Part shown: piece after piece, positions 39,920-49,365 of the stretch
How positions within the stretch are numbered: the first letter of the stretch is position 1
Layout of the letters: each line of letters opens with the position of its first letter
DNA from: Palleniella muris
Lineage (GTDB): Bacteria > Bacteroidota > Bacteroidia > Bacteroidales > Bacteroidaceae
Direction of reading: 5' to 3'
Length of the DNA: 64,000 nt
NCBI RefSeq assembly: GCF_004792655.1
Contig: NZ_SRZC01000006.1
Location: 62,001-126,000 of the forward strand
The notes under the pieces: generated by a model
The model's input: the letters and a program-made list of their open reading frames with translations, nothing else
Told to the model about the DNA's origin: nothing
Databases searched by the model: none
Translations under genes and position numbers: made by a program

Positions 39920-41395
39920 TTATTTTGAAGAGGTTGTACGCCGTAGAAATGAATATTTTACCGATTGGGGAACTTCTATAAAGCCGGCCATACTCTCATC
40001 GCCTCCATACGTTTCCAAAACATCAGTCATGGTTATCGACTTGTCTGCCGGATTGTATTTCAGTTTTGCAGAATATTTCGCACCTGAGCACATCTCTTCC
40101 AAGTTGATTTTGATTGTATTTCCATCGATTTTGAAGTCTGTGATGTTGTAAGAGCCATTGCGGTTAGCTCCCAAGGTGTTGCTCATTCCCGAATACACAA
40201 TGCCCCATTGTGGCTCTTCACCGCCGTCCGGCATGAACTTTTCATAGAGATTCAATACAATTGTACCACGGTATCTATACTTGTCGCCCTCTCCCATGTC
40301 TTCCGTCTTGCTAAAAGTCCACATTCCCACGAAAGGCTTTTCTTCAAGGTCCTTCTTTTCCTTCCCTGTTGCCTGAAGCTCTTCTTCTGAATAATAATCA
40401 ATGGTTCGTGACATAGTGTTGAAATCTATGGAACTTGTCGGCTTGGGTTCCGAGCCCATTGTTATGGACACCCAATTACCTTGTCCATCATACCGGTATT
40501 CAAAAGTGTCAATACCATGGTGTACAGCCGTGGAAAGCAATGTCTCATCCGTAAGAGGAGCTTTGTCTGTAAAGAGGTAAAACTCCTTCTTTGCCACATC
40601 TCCTTGTTCATTGTAAGTGTACTCTGTCAGTCCGTAGAGCACAGATGCCCTATACCCTTTCACGCCGCGATACATGGTGCGGATAGCCTTCAACTGTCCG
40701 TCGGGTGCGTATTCCATCACGCTTTCGGCTTTGTCTGCCGAAAAATTCCCCGGCAGTGATGACCGTTTATGGGTCATCCGCCCGACAAGTATCATGTCGT
40801 CTCGTTGGATGAACTTGATATTAAGGTATGGTGTCAGGCCATTTGTCACTATGCTGTCGGGAACCAGGACATCCATACTGTCATGATAGCAGTACAGGCG
40901 TTCGCCATGCGATGATGAACGGCGGGCGAGCTTTCCTTTCTTGTAGCTATAAGAATGGCTGTTTGGACTTTGACCTCGGAAATTGCGCCCAAGAAGCGTC
41001 AACTCTCCGGCTTCATTATACTCTGCCTTTGCTCCTTCGCCGTATCTTCCTTGAGAGTCCATGCGAAATTGGTAGTCCGTCAGATTCCCTGCCGTATTAA
41101 AGGTGTAGGTCCATGAAAAAGTACTGACTTTCTCTCTGACTGACTTGACTTTTCCGCGCAATCCCATCTTTGCGAGGTCATTGGGATAGGTTACATAGTC
41201 AGGCAAATTCGACGGTTTTATCTCATAACCAGGGGTACTGCCGAACATTGCTGTCGGCATGCCATAATATAGTCCGATAGGTGGGAACACCTGTTCTACC
41301 TTTGTTTCATCAGAAGAAGAGCCTGTGCGTTGAGGAGCACAGGAAACCACGCTAAGGCTTAATGCCAATGCAATAAATTTGATATAATTCTTCAT
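39920..41395 (-). CDS. Lipoprotein of unknown function with YD/RHS-like strands
   Basis: 491 residues. A lipobox SVVSCA places the mature N-terminus at Cys19. The middle has repeating strand units such as YNEAGELTLLGRNFRGQ, YAPDGQLKAIRTMYRGV and YTYNEQGDVAKKEFYLF, similar to the YD-type repeats of Bacteroidetes cell-surface proteins. The C-terminal 120 residues (KPFVGMWTFSKTEDMGEGDK) look like a lipocalin-like barrel. First gene of a leftward three-gene envelope cluster read from 43934. Confidence 0.8.
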   Translation of the reverse strand: MKNYIKFIALALSLSVVSCAPQRTGSSSDETKVEQVFPPIGLYYGMPTAMFGSTPGYEIKPSNLPDYVTYPNDLAKMGLRGKVKSVREKVSTFSWTYTFNTAGNLTDYQFRMDSQGRYGEGAKAEYNEAGELTLLGRNFRGQSPNSHSYSYKKGKLARRSSSHGERLYCYHDSMDVLVPDSIVTNGLTPYLNIKFIQRDDMILVGRMTHKRSSLPGNFSADKAESVMEYAPDGQLKAIRTMYRGVKGYRASVLYGLTEYTYNEQGDVAKKEFYLFTDKAPLTDETLLSTAVHHGIDTFEYRYDGQGNWVSITMGSEPKPTSSIDFNTMSRTIDYYSEEELQATGKEKKDLEEKPFVGMWTFSKTEDMGEGDKYRYRGTIVLNLYEKFMPDGGEEPQWGIVYSGMSNTLGANRNGSYNITDFKIDGNTIKINLEEMCSGAKYSAKLKYNPADKSITMTDVLETYGGDESMAGFIEVPQSVKYSFLRRTTSSK

Positions 41396-41402
41396 AGTAG
41401 CT

Positions 41403-42521
41403 TTACAATTTGAAATTTACAGGAACTGAATAATACGACCTTACAGCACGACCGTTTACCTTGCCCGGAGAAGACATCTTTCCTAATGCCTTTACTACTC
41501 TAACAGCTTCGCGGTCGAGACTGCAATCAACCGGCTTAACCACTTCCACATTAGTGATTGAACAATCTTTCTCAACGATAAATTTCACCACGACGTTCCC
41601 TTGAATGTTGCTTTCTGCTGCAACCAGCGGGTAACGAGTGTTCTTTAATATGCATGCAAGAAGAGCTGCCGGACCGCCGGGATAAGTGGGTTCTTGCTCT
41701 ACCTGCGTGTATATCTGATTGTCGTCGACGGAAACAGAAGTACCGGTTTCATCACCTACCAGACGAGTTTCAAACCACATTGCACGTCTGCCTTCACTTG
41801 TATTGTATGCAAACATTACAGCATAAACGTTGTCTTCAATAGACTCTGCATGCTTAAGGATGTATTCGACATCCCTCAAAGTGAATTTTGAAAGGTCTAT
41901 GTCGTAACCAAGCTTTCCGTTAAGGATGCCCGAATGATTTGACTCGGGATTGCGTTCAACAGTACAGGTGTACGGGAAAACGACATATCCTTCCTTGAGC
42001 ATTCCGATATAGAAAGTATCTGCCCAACCTACATGCTCCTCCGTCCCACGTTCGAGAACTACAGTTATATTTCCCTCTGCATCAGGAACACAAACGACAT
42101 AGGTGCACTCTTCCAAATCCTTAATTGTTACAGGCATAGCCTCTACTTCTTTAAGGCCATAAGACTGAGTGTATCCATTGAAAATTCCGGAAACATAAGT
42201 ACTGAATTCCACTTCTATCATCAAACCATGCCCCTCGGATTTTACAGGCAAAACAGTTCCGGGAGTGATAACCATGCTGGTTCCGCCTTCATTAAGAGGT
42301 TTGGAAGACTGTCTGTGCCATTCGTATTCATCATACTCAGGCCCGGCAATGCAAATCAGAATGTCGGATTGCATATCGGAAGTTTTGAAAAGTTGTCCTT
42401 CCATTGTCGGTGTTACAAGTGCTTTCCACCTCGGCAGTGGAACGTTGAACGGTATACGCACTTGGGCAACGGCCGAAAGGAAACATGTTGTAGCCGTCAG
42501 TAGCAATAAGAGATGCTTCAT
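41403..42521 (-). CDS. Secreted protein with C-terminal TonB-like domain
   Basis: 372 residues with a signal peptide (LLLLLTATTCFLSAVAQVRI). The last 90 residues form a TonB C-terminal domain: YPGGPAALLACILKNTRYPL, QGNVVVKFIVEKDCSITNVE and SPGKVNGRAVRSYYSVPVNF. There is no N-terminal membrane anchor or proline-rich spacer, so it is not a classical TonB; such secreted TonB-domain proteins are common in Bacteroidetes and of unknown role. 8 bp from the lipoprotein gene. Confidence 0.85.
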   Translation of the reverse strand: MKHLLLLLTATTCFLSAVAQVRIPFNVPLPRWKALVTPTMEGQLFKTSDMQSDILICIAGPEYDEYEWHRQSSKPLNEGGTSMVITPGTVLPVKSEGHGLMIEVEFSTYVSGIFNGYTQSYGLKEVEAMPVTIKDLEECTYVVCVPDAEGNITVVLERGTEEHVGWADTFYIGMLKEGYVVFPYTCTVERNPESNHSGILNGKLGYDIDLSKFTLRDVEYILKHAESIEDNVYAVMFAYNTSEGRRAMWFETRLVGDETGTSVSVDDNQIYTQVEQEPTYPGGPAALLACILKNTRYPLVAAESNIQGNVVVKFIVEKDCSITNVEVVKPVDCSLDREAVRVVKALGKMSSPGKVNGRAVRSYYSVPVNFKL

Positions 42522-42527
42522 GGTCTG

Positions 42528-43934
42528 TTACTTTTTAGTTACTGAGAATGGATAACTGTTTTCACCGTCAGCACTTGTCCATGTGCCATAATAGCCATTG
42601 CGAGTGAGAGTGCCTTCAAATTTTCCGGTCATGTTCATGCCTACATATTCTTCAAGGACAAGATGCTCATAGTCGTCAGTAAGTTGACCACGCAGTTGGA
42701 TTGGCTGTTTCTTTTTGGTATAGAAATATTCGCCACTGTAATATGCACCTCCGTCTGTGGTAAGAGTCATCTCTATGGCATGTTTGCCATCGATTGTGCC
42801 TTTGTAATTATCAGTGTATTCATTACCTTCCGGCTCATCCTGGGTCTCTGCTTCCTCTATTGCGGTTGACGTTTCTTCCGTTTTGGGATACGTTGAGGCA
42901 GGTTCGTCATTATCTTCTGAGAACATCGTCTCTTCTGAAGGACGCACATCTTCAACATTATTCTTTCCGATTGTGTATGTCGCACCTTTATGTGTAATCG
43001 GTGAAATGCAAAACCATGAAGCAAGTCCAATGAGAACAATTGTGGCAAGGATTGAGCACAGAGTCATAATTGTACTGTTATCCGACCAACATTCGTCTTC
43101 ATCAGCACCGGCAAGCGAACCATTGTTGATCTTGCACCAGCCGCTAATAAGGTAGCAGACCTGACAAATCCAGAAGACAATCGCCGCCAATGCCAAGAGA
43201 ACAAATATCGCTATAGAGCCGCCAATCAGTGAAGCAATGGCATCCATTCCGTCACCGGCAAAACTACTTACGATATTGGAGAAATTGCTGATGGAACCCA
43301 AACCGATAAACAATGCTGTCAGGAATACTATGATGGGATAGAAGGCAAGGATGATTCCGAAGGTGTAAGAGACACGAAGATTTCCGGCTCCTCTCTGTGC
43401 CAGACTGTTCCAAGTTTCTTCAATGCCCAGGTGATTGAACGCCCCGCGGAACTTAAACAAGGAGATAAGGTTAAGCACCCAACCCACAAAGCGGAACAAT
43501 AAGCCAAACATACCGAGGAAACTGCCGATAAACGTACATGCCATGCCGGCAAGTCCTATCCAGCAAGCTGAATAGAGGCTTCCTGTCAGCCAGCGTCCTT
43601 TTTCTGTCGATTGTGTATCCCGGAATTTGGAAAGTCCTAAGACATAGGCAACCCAGCCACCGATGGCCAGCACTTCAAATACACGGGTACAGAATGAAAT
43701 CCTGCCATGTACTGCATAAAACTTAAAGAAACCTTCAGCATGAGATTGGTCTCCGAAAGAGGCGGCTACATCAGACAGGTTATCAAGATATCCTTTCGCA
43801 GTATCGATAATACTAAAGAAGAATCCACAAAAGGAAGCGGCGCAGCCGAAAACAGTCAGGGCGAGTACGCCCCAGAAAATCATGGAGGTTGAAGAGCGCC
43901 ATGCCGCACTGTTAGATGACAATTGGTTCATCAT
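42528..43934 (-). CDS. Polytopic membrane protein with C-terminal periplasmic domain
   Basis: 468 residues. At least six hydrophobic segments lie between residues 18 and 320 (for example FWGVLALTVFGCAASFCGFF, GIILAFYPIIVFLTALFIG and IMTLCSILATIVLIGLASWF), followed by a Glu/Thr-rich linker and a beta-rich tail (GTIDGKHAIEMTLTTDGG, YYGTWTSADGENSYPF). The tail resembles domains that read out small surface ligands, but I recognise no family. Begins the leftward cluster. Confidence 0.75.
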   Translation of the reverse strand: MMNQLSSNSAAWRSSTSMIFWGVLALTVFGCAASFCGFFFSIIDTAKGYLDNLSDVAASFGDQSHAEGFFKFYAVHGRISFCTRVFEVLAIGGWVAYVLGLSKFRDTQSTEKGRWLTGSLYSACWIGLAGMACTFIGSFLGMFGLLFRFVGWVLNLISLFKFRGAFNHLGIEETWNSLAQRGAGNLRVSYTFGIILAFYPIIVFLTALFIGLGSISNFSNIVSSFAGDGMDAIASLIGGSIAIFVLLALAAIVFWICQVCYLISGWCKINNGSLAGADEDECWSDNSTIMTLCSILATIVLIGLASWFCISPITHKGATYTIGKNNVEDVRPSEETMFSEDNDEPASTYPKTEETSTAIEEAETQDEPEGNEYTDNYKGTIDGKHAIEMTLTTDGGAYYSGEYFYTKKKQPIQLRGQLTDDYEHLVLEEYVGMNMTGKFEGTLTRNGYYGTWTSADGENSYPFSVTKK

Positions 43935-43986
43935 TTTACATTTTTTGTTTGATTTACGTTGTTAATTGATAGACACAAAAAAGGCG

Positions 43987-44162
43987 TGTAACCGTTCATC
44001 GGCTTGTCTGACTCAAGGTTACCGCCAAGTGACCTGCACATATAACAAGCACAGAACGGCTCACGCCCATGGAGCGTGAACCTTCCATCTGCTTGTTCTC
44101 ATATGTTGAATGTTTGGCGGTATTCAGAGTCAGAGAACAAGAGCGAAAGCTCTATTTTTTAT
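43987..44162 (+). ncRNA. Rod-like structured RNA, 6S-like candidate
   Basis: A long imperfect hairpin: CTTGT (44003-44007)/ACAAG (44137-44141), CTGACTC (44008-44014)/GAGTCAG (44127-44133), TACCGCCAA (44020-44028)/TTGGCGGTA (44114-44122), a central unpaired region on both sides, ACATAT (44038-44043)/ATATGT (44101-44106), ACAAGCA (44045-44051)/TGCTTGT (44090-44096) and an apical GGCTCACGC/GCGTGAACC (44058-44066/44074-44082). An AGAGC-GAAA-GCTCT hairpin with T-run (44139-44160) ends it. Closing stem, central bubble and terminal stem are the layout of 6S RNA, which binds RNA polymerase. The identity is inferred; no strong promoter is visible. Confidence 0.6.
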
Positions 44163-44501
44163 GTAAAATGTATGAACTGGAAACGCTTTTCTGTTTTTCT
44201 ACGGAACGCCACACTCATGGTGCAGCCTTTTCCTTTGTTGCGTTCATCGTTCTTTTATGTCTGTTTCTTCAGTAATAATTAAAGGGTGAATAATTTTGCT
44301 TATCAAGTGCAAATATACAAAATTTTAATGTAAATCAATCATTTTTATGTGTTTTTCTGCAAAGGAAAGATGATTTTTTGTGTTTCATGCTATCAACGAT
44401 TGACTTTGGAAGCAAATTCATTTTATACAACATAGCACACATACAATAATAATGTAAGTTAAATGTAAACAGATAGTTTCCCTCGTCTCAATGATTTTTT
44501 G

Positions 44502-44509
44502 TATTTTTG
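44502..44509 (+). promoter_or_regulatory. -7 box of the M3 peptidase gene
   Basis: TATTTTTG fits TAnnTTTG, 24 bp before the ATG at 44534. It shows that an upstream in-frame start at 44507 cannot be used. Confidence 0.6.
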
Positions 44510-44533
44510 CATATTAAAGTGCAACAAGGACTT

Positions 44534-46609
44534 ATGCTTAACGATAAAAATCCATTACTCAGACATTACAACACCCCGCACGAGACTGCTCCGTTCGGGG
44601 AAATATCAATACAGGACTTCGAGGAGGCTATGCTCGAAGGCATACGCCGTGACAATGAAGACATCGACCTCATAGTGAACAATCCGGCGGAACCTACTTT
44701 CGACAACACCATAGTACGCGAGGATTCCGACAGGGAGAAGAGCTATTACTACGGACTTCTTGGTCGTGCAACAACGATTTTCTTCAACCTCATGTCGGCG
44801 GAAACGTCGGACGAGATTGACGCTTTGGCTGAAAAGATGCAGCCTATCCTCACGAAGCACAGCAATGATGTGAGCCTCAACAAGCAGCTTTTCGAGAGAA
44901 TCAAGCGTGTGCATGACCGCTACGCTTGTGAGAACAATGACGGTCTGCGCCCTCTTTCTGCAGAAGAGCGGATGCTGCTTGACAAGAGTTATGACGGTTT
45001 CGTGCGCTCCGGTGCGCTCCTCAATGAAGAGGAAAAGGACAAACTGCGTGCCCTGAGCGAGGAGGCAAGCATGCTTGCACTGAAATTCTCACAGAACCTG
45101 CTGAAGGAGAACAAGGCTTATTCGCTGCACATCACTGACGAAGCACAGCTTGAAGGGTTGCCACAGACTGCCACAGATACTGCTGCACAGACTGCAAAGG
45201 AGCAGGAAAAGGAAGGTTGGGTGTTCACTCTCGACATGCCTTCCTACTCGCCTTTCATGACATATTCCACACAGCGCGAGCTTCGCCGTGAGATGTACAT
45301 GGCGAGAAACAGTGTGTGCACCCACGATAATGACGAGAACAACCTCGAAATATGCAAACGCTTGGTCAATCTTCGCCGTGAGATTGCGCAGTTGCTTGGC
45401 TACGAGACTTATGCCGACTATGTGCTGAAACACCGCATGGCAACAAGCGTTGCGAATGTTTACAACCTTCTTGACAGTCTCATCGAGGCGTACAAACCGA
45501 CAGCAGAGCAGGAGCGCAAAGAGCTGCGCGAGTTTGCCGGAATGGAATTGGAACCATGGGATGTGTCCTTCTATTCCCACAAACTGCAGCTGGAGCGTTA
45601 CAATCTTGACTCGGAAATGCTGCGCCCGTACTTCAAACTGGAGAACGTCATCAACGGCATCTTCGGTCTTGCGACACGCCTTTACGGCATAACTTTCAAG
45701 GAGAATAACGACATTCCGGTCTATCATCCTGACGTCAAGGCATACGAAGTCTTTGATAAGGACGGCTCATATCTTGCTGTCTTCTACGCTGATTTCCACC
45801 CACGAAAGGGCAAACAGGGAGGCGCGTGGATGACAGAATACCAGGGTCAGTGGATTGACTGCAAAGGTGAAAATGTGCGTCCGCATGTCTCTGTCGTTAT
45901 GAACCTTACGAAACCAACCGCAGAGAAGCCTGCATTGCTCACTCTTGGCGAGGTGGAGACCTTCCTGCATGAGTTCGGTCATTCGCTGCACGGCATGTTT
46001 GCCAACACGCGCTTTGAGTCGCTTTCCGGCACAAACGTATGGTGGGACTTTGTGGAACTCCCTTCACAGTTCATGGAGAACTTCTCCGTGGAGCGCGAGT
46101 TCCTGCGCACTTTCGCCTTCCATTACGAGACAGGCGAGGTCATTCCCGACGAGTTGATTGACCGTATCCTTAAGGCGCGCAACTACAACTGTGCCACGGC
46201 ATGCCTGCGACAGGTAAGTTTCGGTCTGCTTGACATGGCGTATTACACAAAGAAGGATGAGTTTTCGGACGATATTGTTTCCTTTGAGAAGAAGGCATGG
46301 GAGAAGGCTATCCTTGGCAAACAGCGTAACGACACGTGCATGACGGTGCAGTTCTCGCACATCATGGCAGGAGGTTATGCCGCAGGCTATTACAGCTACA
46401 AATGGGCGGAAGTGCTTGACGCCGATGCTTTTGCCGTATTCCAAAAGGAAGGCATATTCAATCCTGAAACCGCACAACGCTTCCGCGACTGCATACTCTC
46501 AAAGGGTGGCACGGAGCATCCTATGGAATTGTACAAGCGTTTCAAAGGCTCAGAAGCAACAATCGACGCATTACTGGAAAGAAATGGAATCAAAACAACA
46601 GCTTCTTGA
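44534..46609 (+). CDS. dcp: M3 family peptidyl-dipeptidase (Dcp-like)
   Basis: 691 residues from the ATG at 44534 (MLNDKNPLLRHYNTPHETAP). The zinc site HEFGH is near residue 480 (TFLHEFGHSLHGMFA) with the third ligand Glu in FESLSGTNVWWDFVELPSQF, as in M3A peptidases. Length and the motif KGKQGGAWM agree with Dcp. It removes C-terminal dipeptides; no signal peptide is present, so cytoplasmic action is likely. Its stop lies inside the next gene (26-bp overlap). Confidence 0.93.
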   Translation: MLNDKNPLLRHYNTPHETAPFGEISIQDFEEAMLEGIRRDNEDIDLIVNNPAEPTFDNTIVREDSDREKSYYYGLLGRATTIFFNLMSAETSDEIDALAEKMQPILTKHSNDVSLNKQLFERIKRVHDRYACENNDGLRPLSAEERMLLDKSYDGFVRSGALLNEEEKDKLRALSEEASMLALKFSQNLLKENKAYSLHITDEAQLEGLPQTATDTAAQTAKEQEKEGWVFTLDMPSYSPFMTYSTQRELRREMYMARNSVCTHDNDENNLEICKRLVNLRREIAQLLGYETYADYVLKHRMATSVANVYNLLDSLIEAYKPTAEQERKELREFAGMELEPWDVSFYSHKLQLERYNLDSEMLRPYFKLENVINGIFGLATRLYGITFKENNDIPVYHPDVKAYEVFDKDGSYLAVFYADFHPRKGKQGGAWMTEYQGQWIDCKGENVRPHVSVVMNLTKPTAEKPALLTLGEVETFLHEFGHSLHGMFANTRFESLSGTNVWWDFVELPSQFMENFSVEREFLRTFAFHYETGEVIPDELIDRILKARNYNCATACLRQVSFGLLDMAYYTKKDEFSDDIVSFEKKAWEKAILGKQRNDTCMTVQFSHIMAGGYAAGYYSYKWAEVLDADAFAVFQKEGIFNPETAQRFRDCILSKGGTEHPMELYKRFKGSEATIDALLERNGIKTTAS

Positions 46610-47012
46610 CAAGCGCTACCTCCGCATGGCGGAGATATGGGCGGAGAACTCCTACTGCAAAAGGCGGCAGGTGGGATGCCTTGTCGTCAAGGACAAGCGC
46701 ATAATCTCTGACGGCTACAATGGCACACCGTCTGGATTTGAGAATGTCTGCGAGGACGAGGATAACATCACAAAGCCGTATGTCCTGCACGCGGAGGCTA
46801 ACGCCATAACGAAACTGGCTCGCTCCCATAACAACAGTGACGGAGCAACACTGTATGTGACAGACTCGCCCTGCATCGAATGCGCGAAACTAATCATACA
46901 GTCGGGCATCACACGCGTGGTGTTCACGCACCTGTACCGCATCACCGACGGTGTGGAACTGTTGCAGCGTGCCGGCATCGAGGTTGTGCATCTCACCATG
47001 GAGAAAAACTGA
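46584..47012 (+). CDS. dCMP deaminase family protein
   Basis: 142 residues from an ATG at 46584 inside the end of dcp. Zinc ligands are His and Glu in LHAEANAI and two Cys in SPCIECAK; the N-terminus YLRMAEIWAENSYCKRRQVG is typical of bacterial dCMP/deoxycytidylate deaminases (ComEB-like). Produces dUMP for dTTP synthesis. The same run continues into the CtpA-like gene. Confidence 0.92.
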   Translation: MESKQQLLDKRYLRMAEIWAENSYCKRRQVGCLVVKDKRIISDGYNGTPSGFENVCEDEDNITKPYVLHAEANAITKLARSHNNSDGATLYVTDSPCIECAKLIIQSGITRVVFTHLYRITDGVELLQRAGIEVVHLTMEKN

Positions 47013-47121
47013 CATCACCCCATTCTTCCGGCATTCCGCGGATGGAACGGCGAGAAAAAAACATGAAGCACACAGCATAAAGGACAATCCTCTTTCTGAA
47101 CACAATCAAAAACATCATCCT

Positions 47122-48768
47122 GTGAACACAAAAAACAGATACATGCCTGTGCTGATGGCCATTTGCATGGTCATCGGCATACTCATCGGAACTTTCTATG
47201 CAAACCATTTCTCAGGCAACCGGCTCAACATCATCAACACAGAGTCCAACCGCCTGAACAATCTCCTGCATATCATCGACGACCAATATGTGGACACCGT
47301 CAATGTCAATGACCTCGTTGAGAAAGCCATACCGCAGATTCTTGCGGAGCTTGATCCGCACTCTGTCTACATAAGCGCAAAAGACGTGCAGGTGATGAAC
47401 GATGACCTGAAAGGCTCATTCTCAGGTATAGGCATAGCATTCACCATACGTGAGGACACTATCCATGTCCAGAACGTCATGTCTGACGGTCCTGCGGAAC
47501 GTGCGGGAATAATGGCAGGCGACAAGATTGTGGCTGTCGACGGCAAGCCTTTTGTCGGAAAAGAAGTGACAAACGAGGCTGCCATGCGCAAACTGAAGGG
47601 CGAGAAAGGCTCAAAGGTGACTATCGGCGTACTCAGCTATGGCAGCAAAAAAGTCAAGACCTTCACACTCACGCGTGACGACATACAGACAAAGAGCGTT
47701 ACGGCATACTATATGCTGGACGAAACGACAGGCTACATAAAGGTGAAGAACTTCGGCGAGAACACTTATGCCGAGCTTCTTGTTGCCCTTGCGTCACTGT
47801 CACAGGAGAACCTTGAGAACCTTGTCATCGACCTTCGCGACAATACGGGCGGCTATCTGCAGACTGCAATACAGATGGCTAATGAGTTCCTGCCAAGCAA
47901 ACGCCTCATCACTTATACCGAAGGACGCAAGTCGCCACGCCAAGACTACAAGAGCGACGGACGCGGTGCATACCAGCATATCCCTCTCTGCGTGCTTATC
48001 AACGAGGGTTCCGCATCATCCTCCGAGATATTTGCCGGTGCCATGCAGGACAATGACCGTGCCACAATAATCGGCAGACGCTCATTCGGCAAGGGACTTG
48101 TGCAGCAGCAGATTTCATTCCCTGACGGTTCGCTCATCCGTCTGACAATAGCGCGTTACTATACGCCGTCAGGCCGTTGCATACAGAAGCCTTATACAAT
48201 GGGCGATGAGGAGGAATACGAAAATGACCTCATTGCACGCTATGAGCATGGCGAATTCTTCTCGCAGGACAGCATAAAGCATGACGGCCCGGAATACCAT
48301 ACAACACTTGGCAGACCGGTGTACGGCGGTGGCGGCATCACCCCTGATTACTTCATCGCTGAGGACACTACGGGCATGACATCGTACTACAAGCAGGCGG
48401 CAATGACAGGACTCATCATGCAGTTCGCATACACCTACACTGACGACAACCGTCTGAAACTGAACAATTTCAAGGAGATGATGGAGATGTCCGACTACCT
48501 TGTGAAACAGAACACTGTGGAGAAGTTCGCCACTTATGCCAACTCACGAGGGCTGCAGCGTCGCAACCTCATGATTCGCAAGTCGCACTCTCTGCTGGAA
48601 AGGTACATCAATTCGCGCATCATCTACAACATGCTGGACGAGCAGGCTCTTACGGAATATCTGAATATTGACGATAAGGCGGTGCTGAAAGCCCTTGAAC
48701 TGTTCCACAACGGCAACGCATGGCCACAAAAGCCAGTAAAGAATGACAAAGCAGGAACTAAGAAATAG
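47122..48768 (+). CDS. S41 carboxy-terminal processing protease
   Basis: 548 residues from a GTG at 47122; an ATG at 47143 is also possible. N-terminal membrane anchor (MPVLMAICMVIGILIGTFYA), then a PDZ domain (GIGIAFTIREDTIHVQNVMS, GDKIVAVDGK) and the S41 catalytic core: Ser in GSASSSEIF (about 296-303) and Lys in SFGKG (about 324). Periplasmic C-terminal processing of envelope proteins. Overlaps the next gene by 26 bp. Confidence 0.92.
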   Translation: MNTKNRYMPVLMAICMVIGILIGTFYANHFSGNRLNIINTESNRLNNLLHIIDDQYVDTVNVNDLVEKAIPQILAELDPHSVYISAKDVQVMNDDLKGSFSGIGIAFTIREDTIHVQNVMSDGPAERAGIMAGDKIVAVDGKPFVGKEVTNEAAMRKLKGEKGSKVTIGVLSYGSKKVKTFTLTRDDIQTKSVTAYYMLDETTGYIKVKNFGENTYAELLVALASLSQENLENLVIDLRDNTGGYLQTAIQMANEFLPSKRLITYTEGRKSPRQDYKSDGRGAYQHIPLCVLINEGSASSSEIFAGAMQDNDRATIIGRRSFGKGLVQQQISFPDGSLIRLTIARYYTPSGRCIQKPYTMGDEEEYENDLIARYEHGEFFSQDSIKHDGPEYHTTLGRPVYGGGGITPDYFIAEDTTGMTSYYKQAAMTGLIMQFAYTYTDDNRLKLNNFKEMMEMSDYLVKQNTVEKFATYANSRGLQRRNLMIRKSHSLLERYINSRIIYNMLDEQALTEYLNIDDKAVLKALELFHNGNAWPQKPVKNDKAGTKK

Positions 48769-49363
48769 TGTCAGGGAACAGCTCCGCGAATGCTCTCCGG
48801 AAGAGCTTTCACGGCAGTCGGAAGCAATCTGTGAATGGCTGCTGCGCCACCCTCGGGTGATGGTTGCCGACACTGTCGTGGCATATTGGTGCCTTCATGA
48901 CGAGCCGGATCTAAGTAATGCCATTGACGCTCTATGCAAACAAGGGAAAAGAGTGCTGCTGCCATGCGTGACAAGTGACACGGAAATGGTGCTCAGGCAG
49001 TATGACGGACCAACGTCCATGCGCACCGGAGCATTCGGAATACAGGAGCCTATCGGTGAGGAAGCGGACATAGACAGCCTGAATAACGACTCCACCGTCA
49101 TCCTTGTGCCGGGAGTGGCATTCGACAACAACGGCAATCGTTTGGGACGCGGCAAGGGTTATTATGACAGATTCCTGCAAAACGCCGGCAGACCGCATAC
49201 CATCGGCATCTGCTTTGACCTTCAGATTGTCGGCGAAGTGCCTTACGGAGAGCACGACATCCCTGTGGACGAACTTGTCAAGGTTGCCATTGACAACTGT
49301 CAGAAACTTACAAACAACAACTTATTCGGCAACGGCAAAAACAATAATCCATACATACCTTGA
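48743..49363 (+). CDS. 5-formyltetrahydrofolate cyclo-ligase
   Basis: 206 residues. ATP- and folate-binding motifs: NSVREQLRECSPEELSRQSE, GAFGIQEPIGE and the signature VPGVAFDNNGNRLGRGKGYY, followed by FLQNAG. It converts 5-formyl-THF to methenyl-THF. In proteobacteria the same family (ygfA) follows 6S RNA; here a 6S-like candidate lies 4.6 kb upstream, not adjacent. C-terminal asparagine-rich tail is unusual. Starts within the CtpA gene end. Confidence 0.93.
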   Translation: MTKQELRNSVREQLRECSPEELSRQSEAICEWLLRHPRVMVADTVVAYWCLHDEPDLSNAIDALCKQGKRVLLPCVTSDTEMVLRQYDGPTSMRTGAFGIQEPIGEEADIDSLNNDSTVILVPGVAFDNNGNRLGRGKGYYDRFLQNAGRPHTIGICFDLQIVGEVPYGEHDIPVDELVKVAIDNCQKLTNNNLFGNGKNNNPYIP

Positions 49364-49365
49364 CT

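Noticed and set aside
44069-44282. Two overlapping plus-strand frames of 68 codons
   Set aside because: They lie over the rod-like RNA hairpin and terminator, have cysteine/phenylalanine-rich low-quality sequence, and have no start signals.
47122-49363. 6S RNA adjacent to the formyl-THF cyclo-ligase as in enterobacteria
   Set aside because: The cyclo-ligase is in tight overlap with the protease gene; no room for an RNA gene there.
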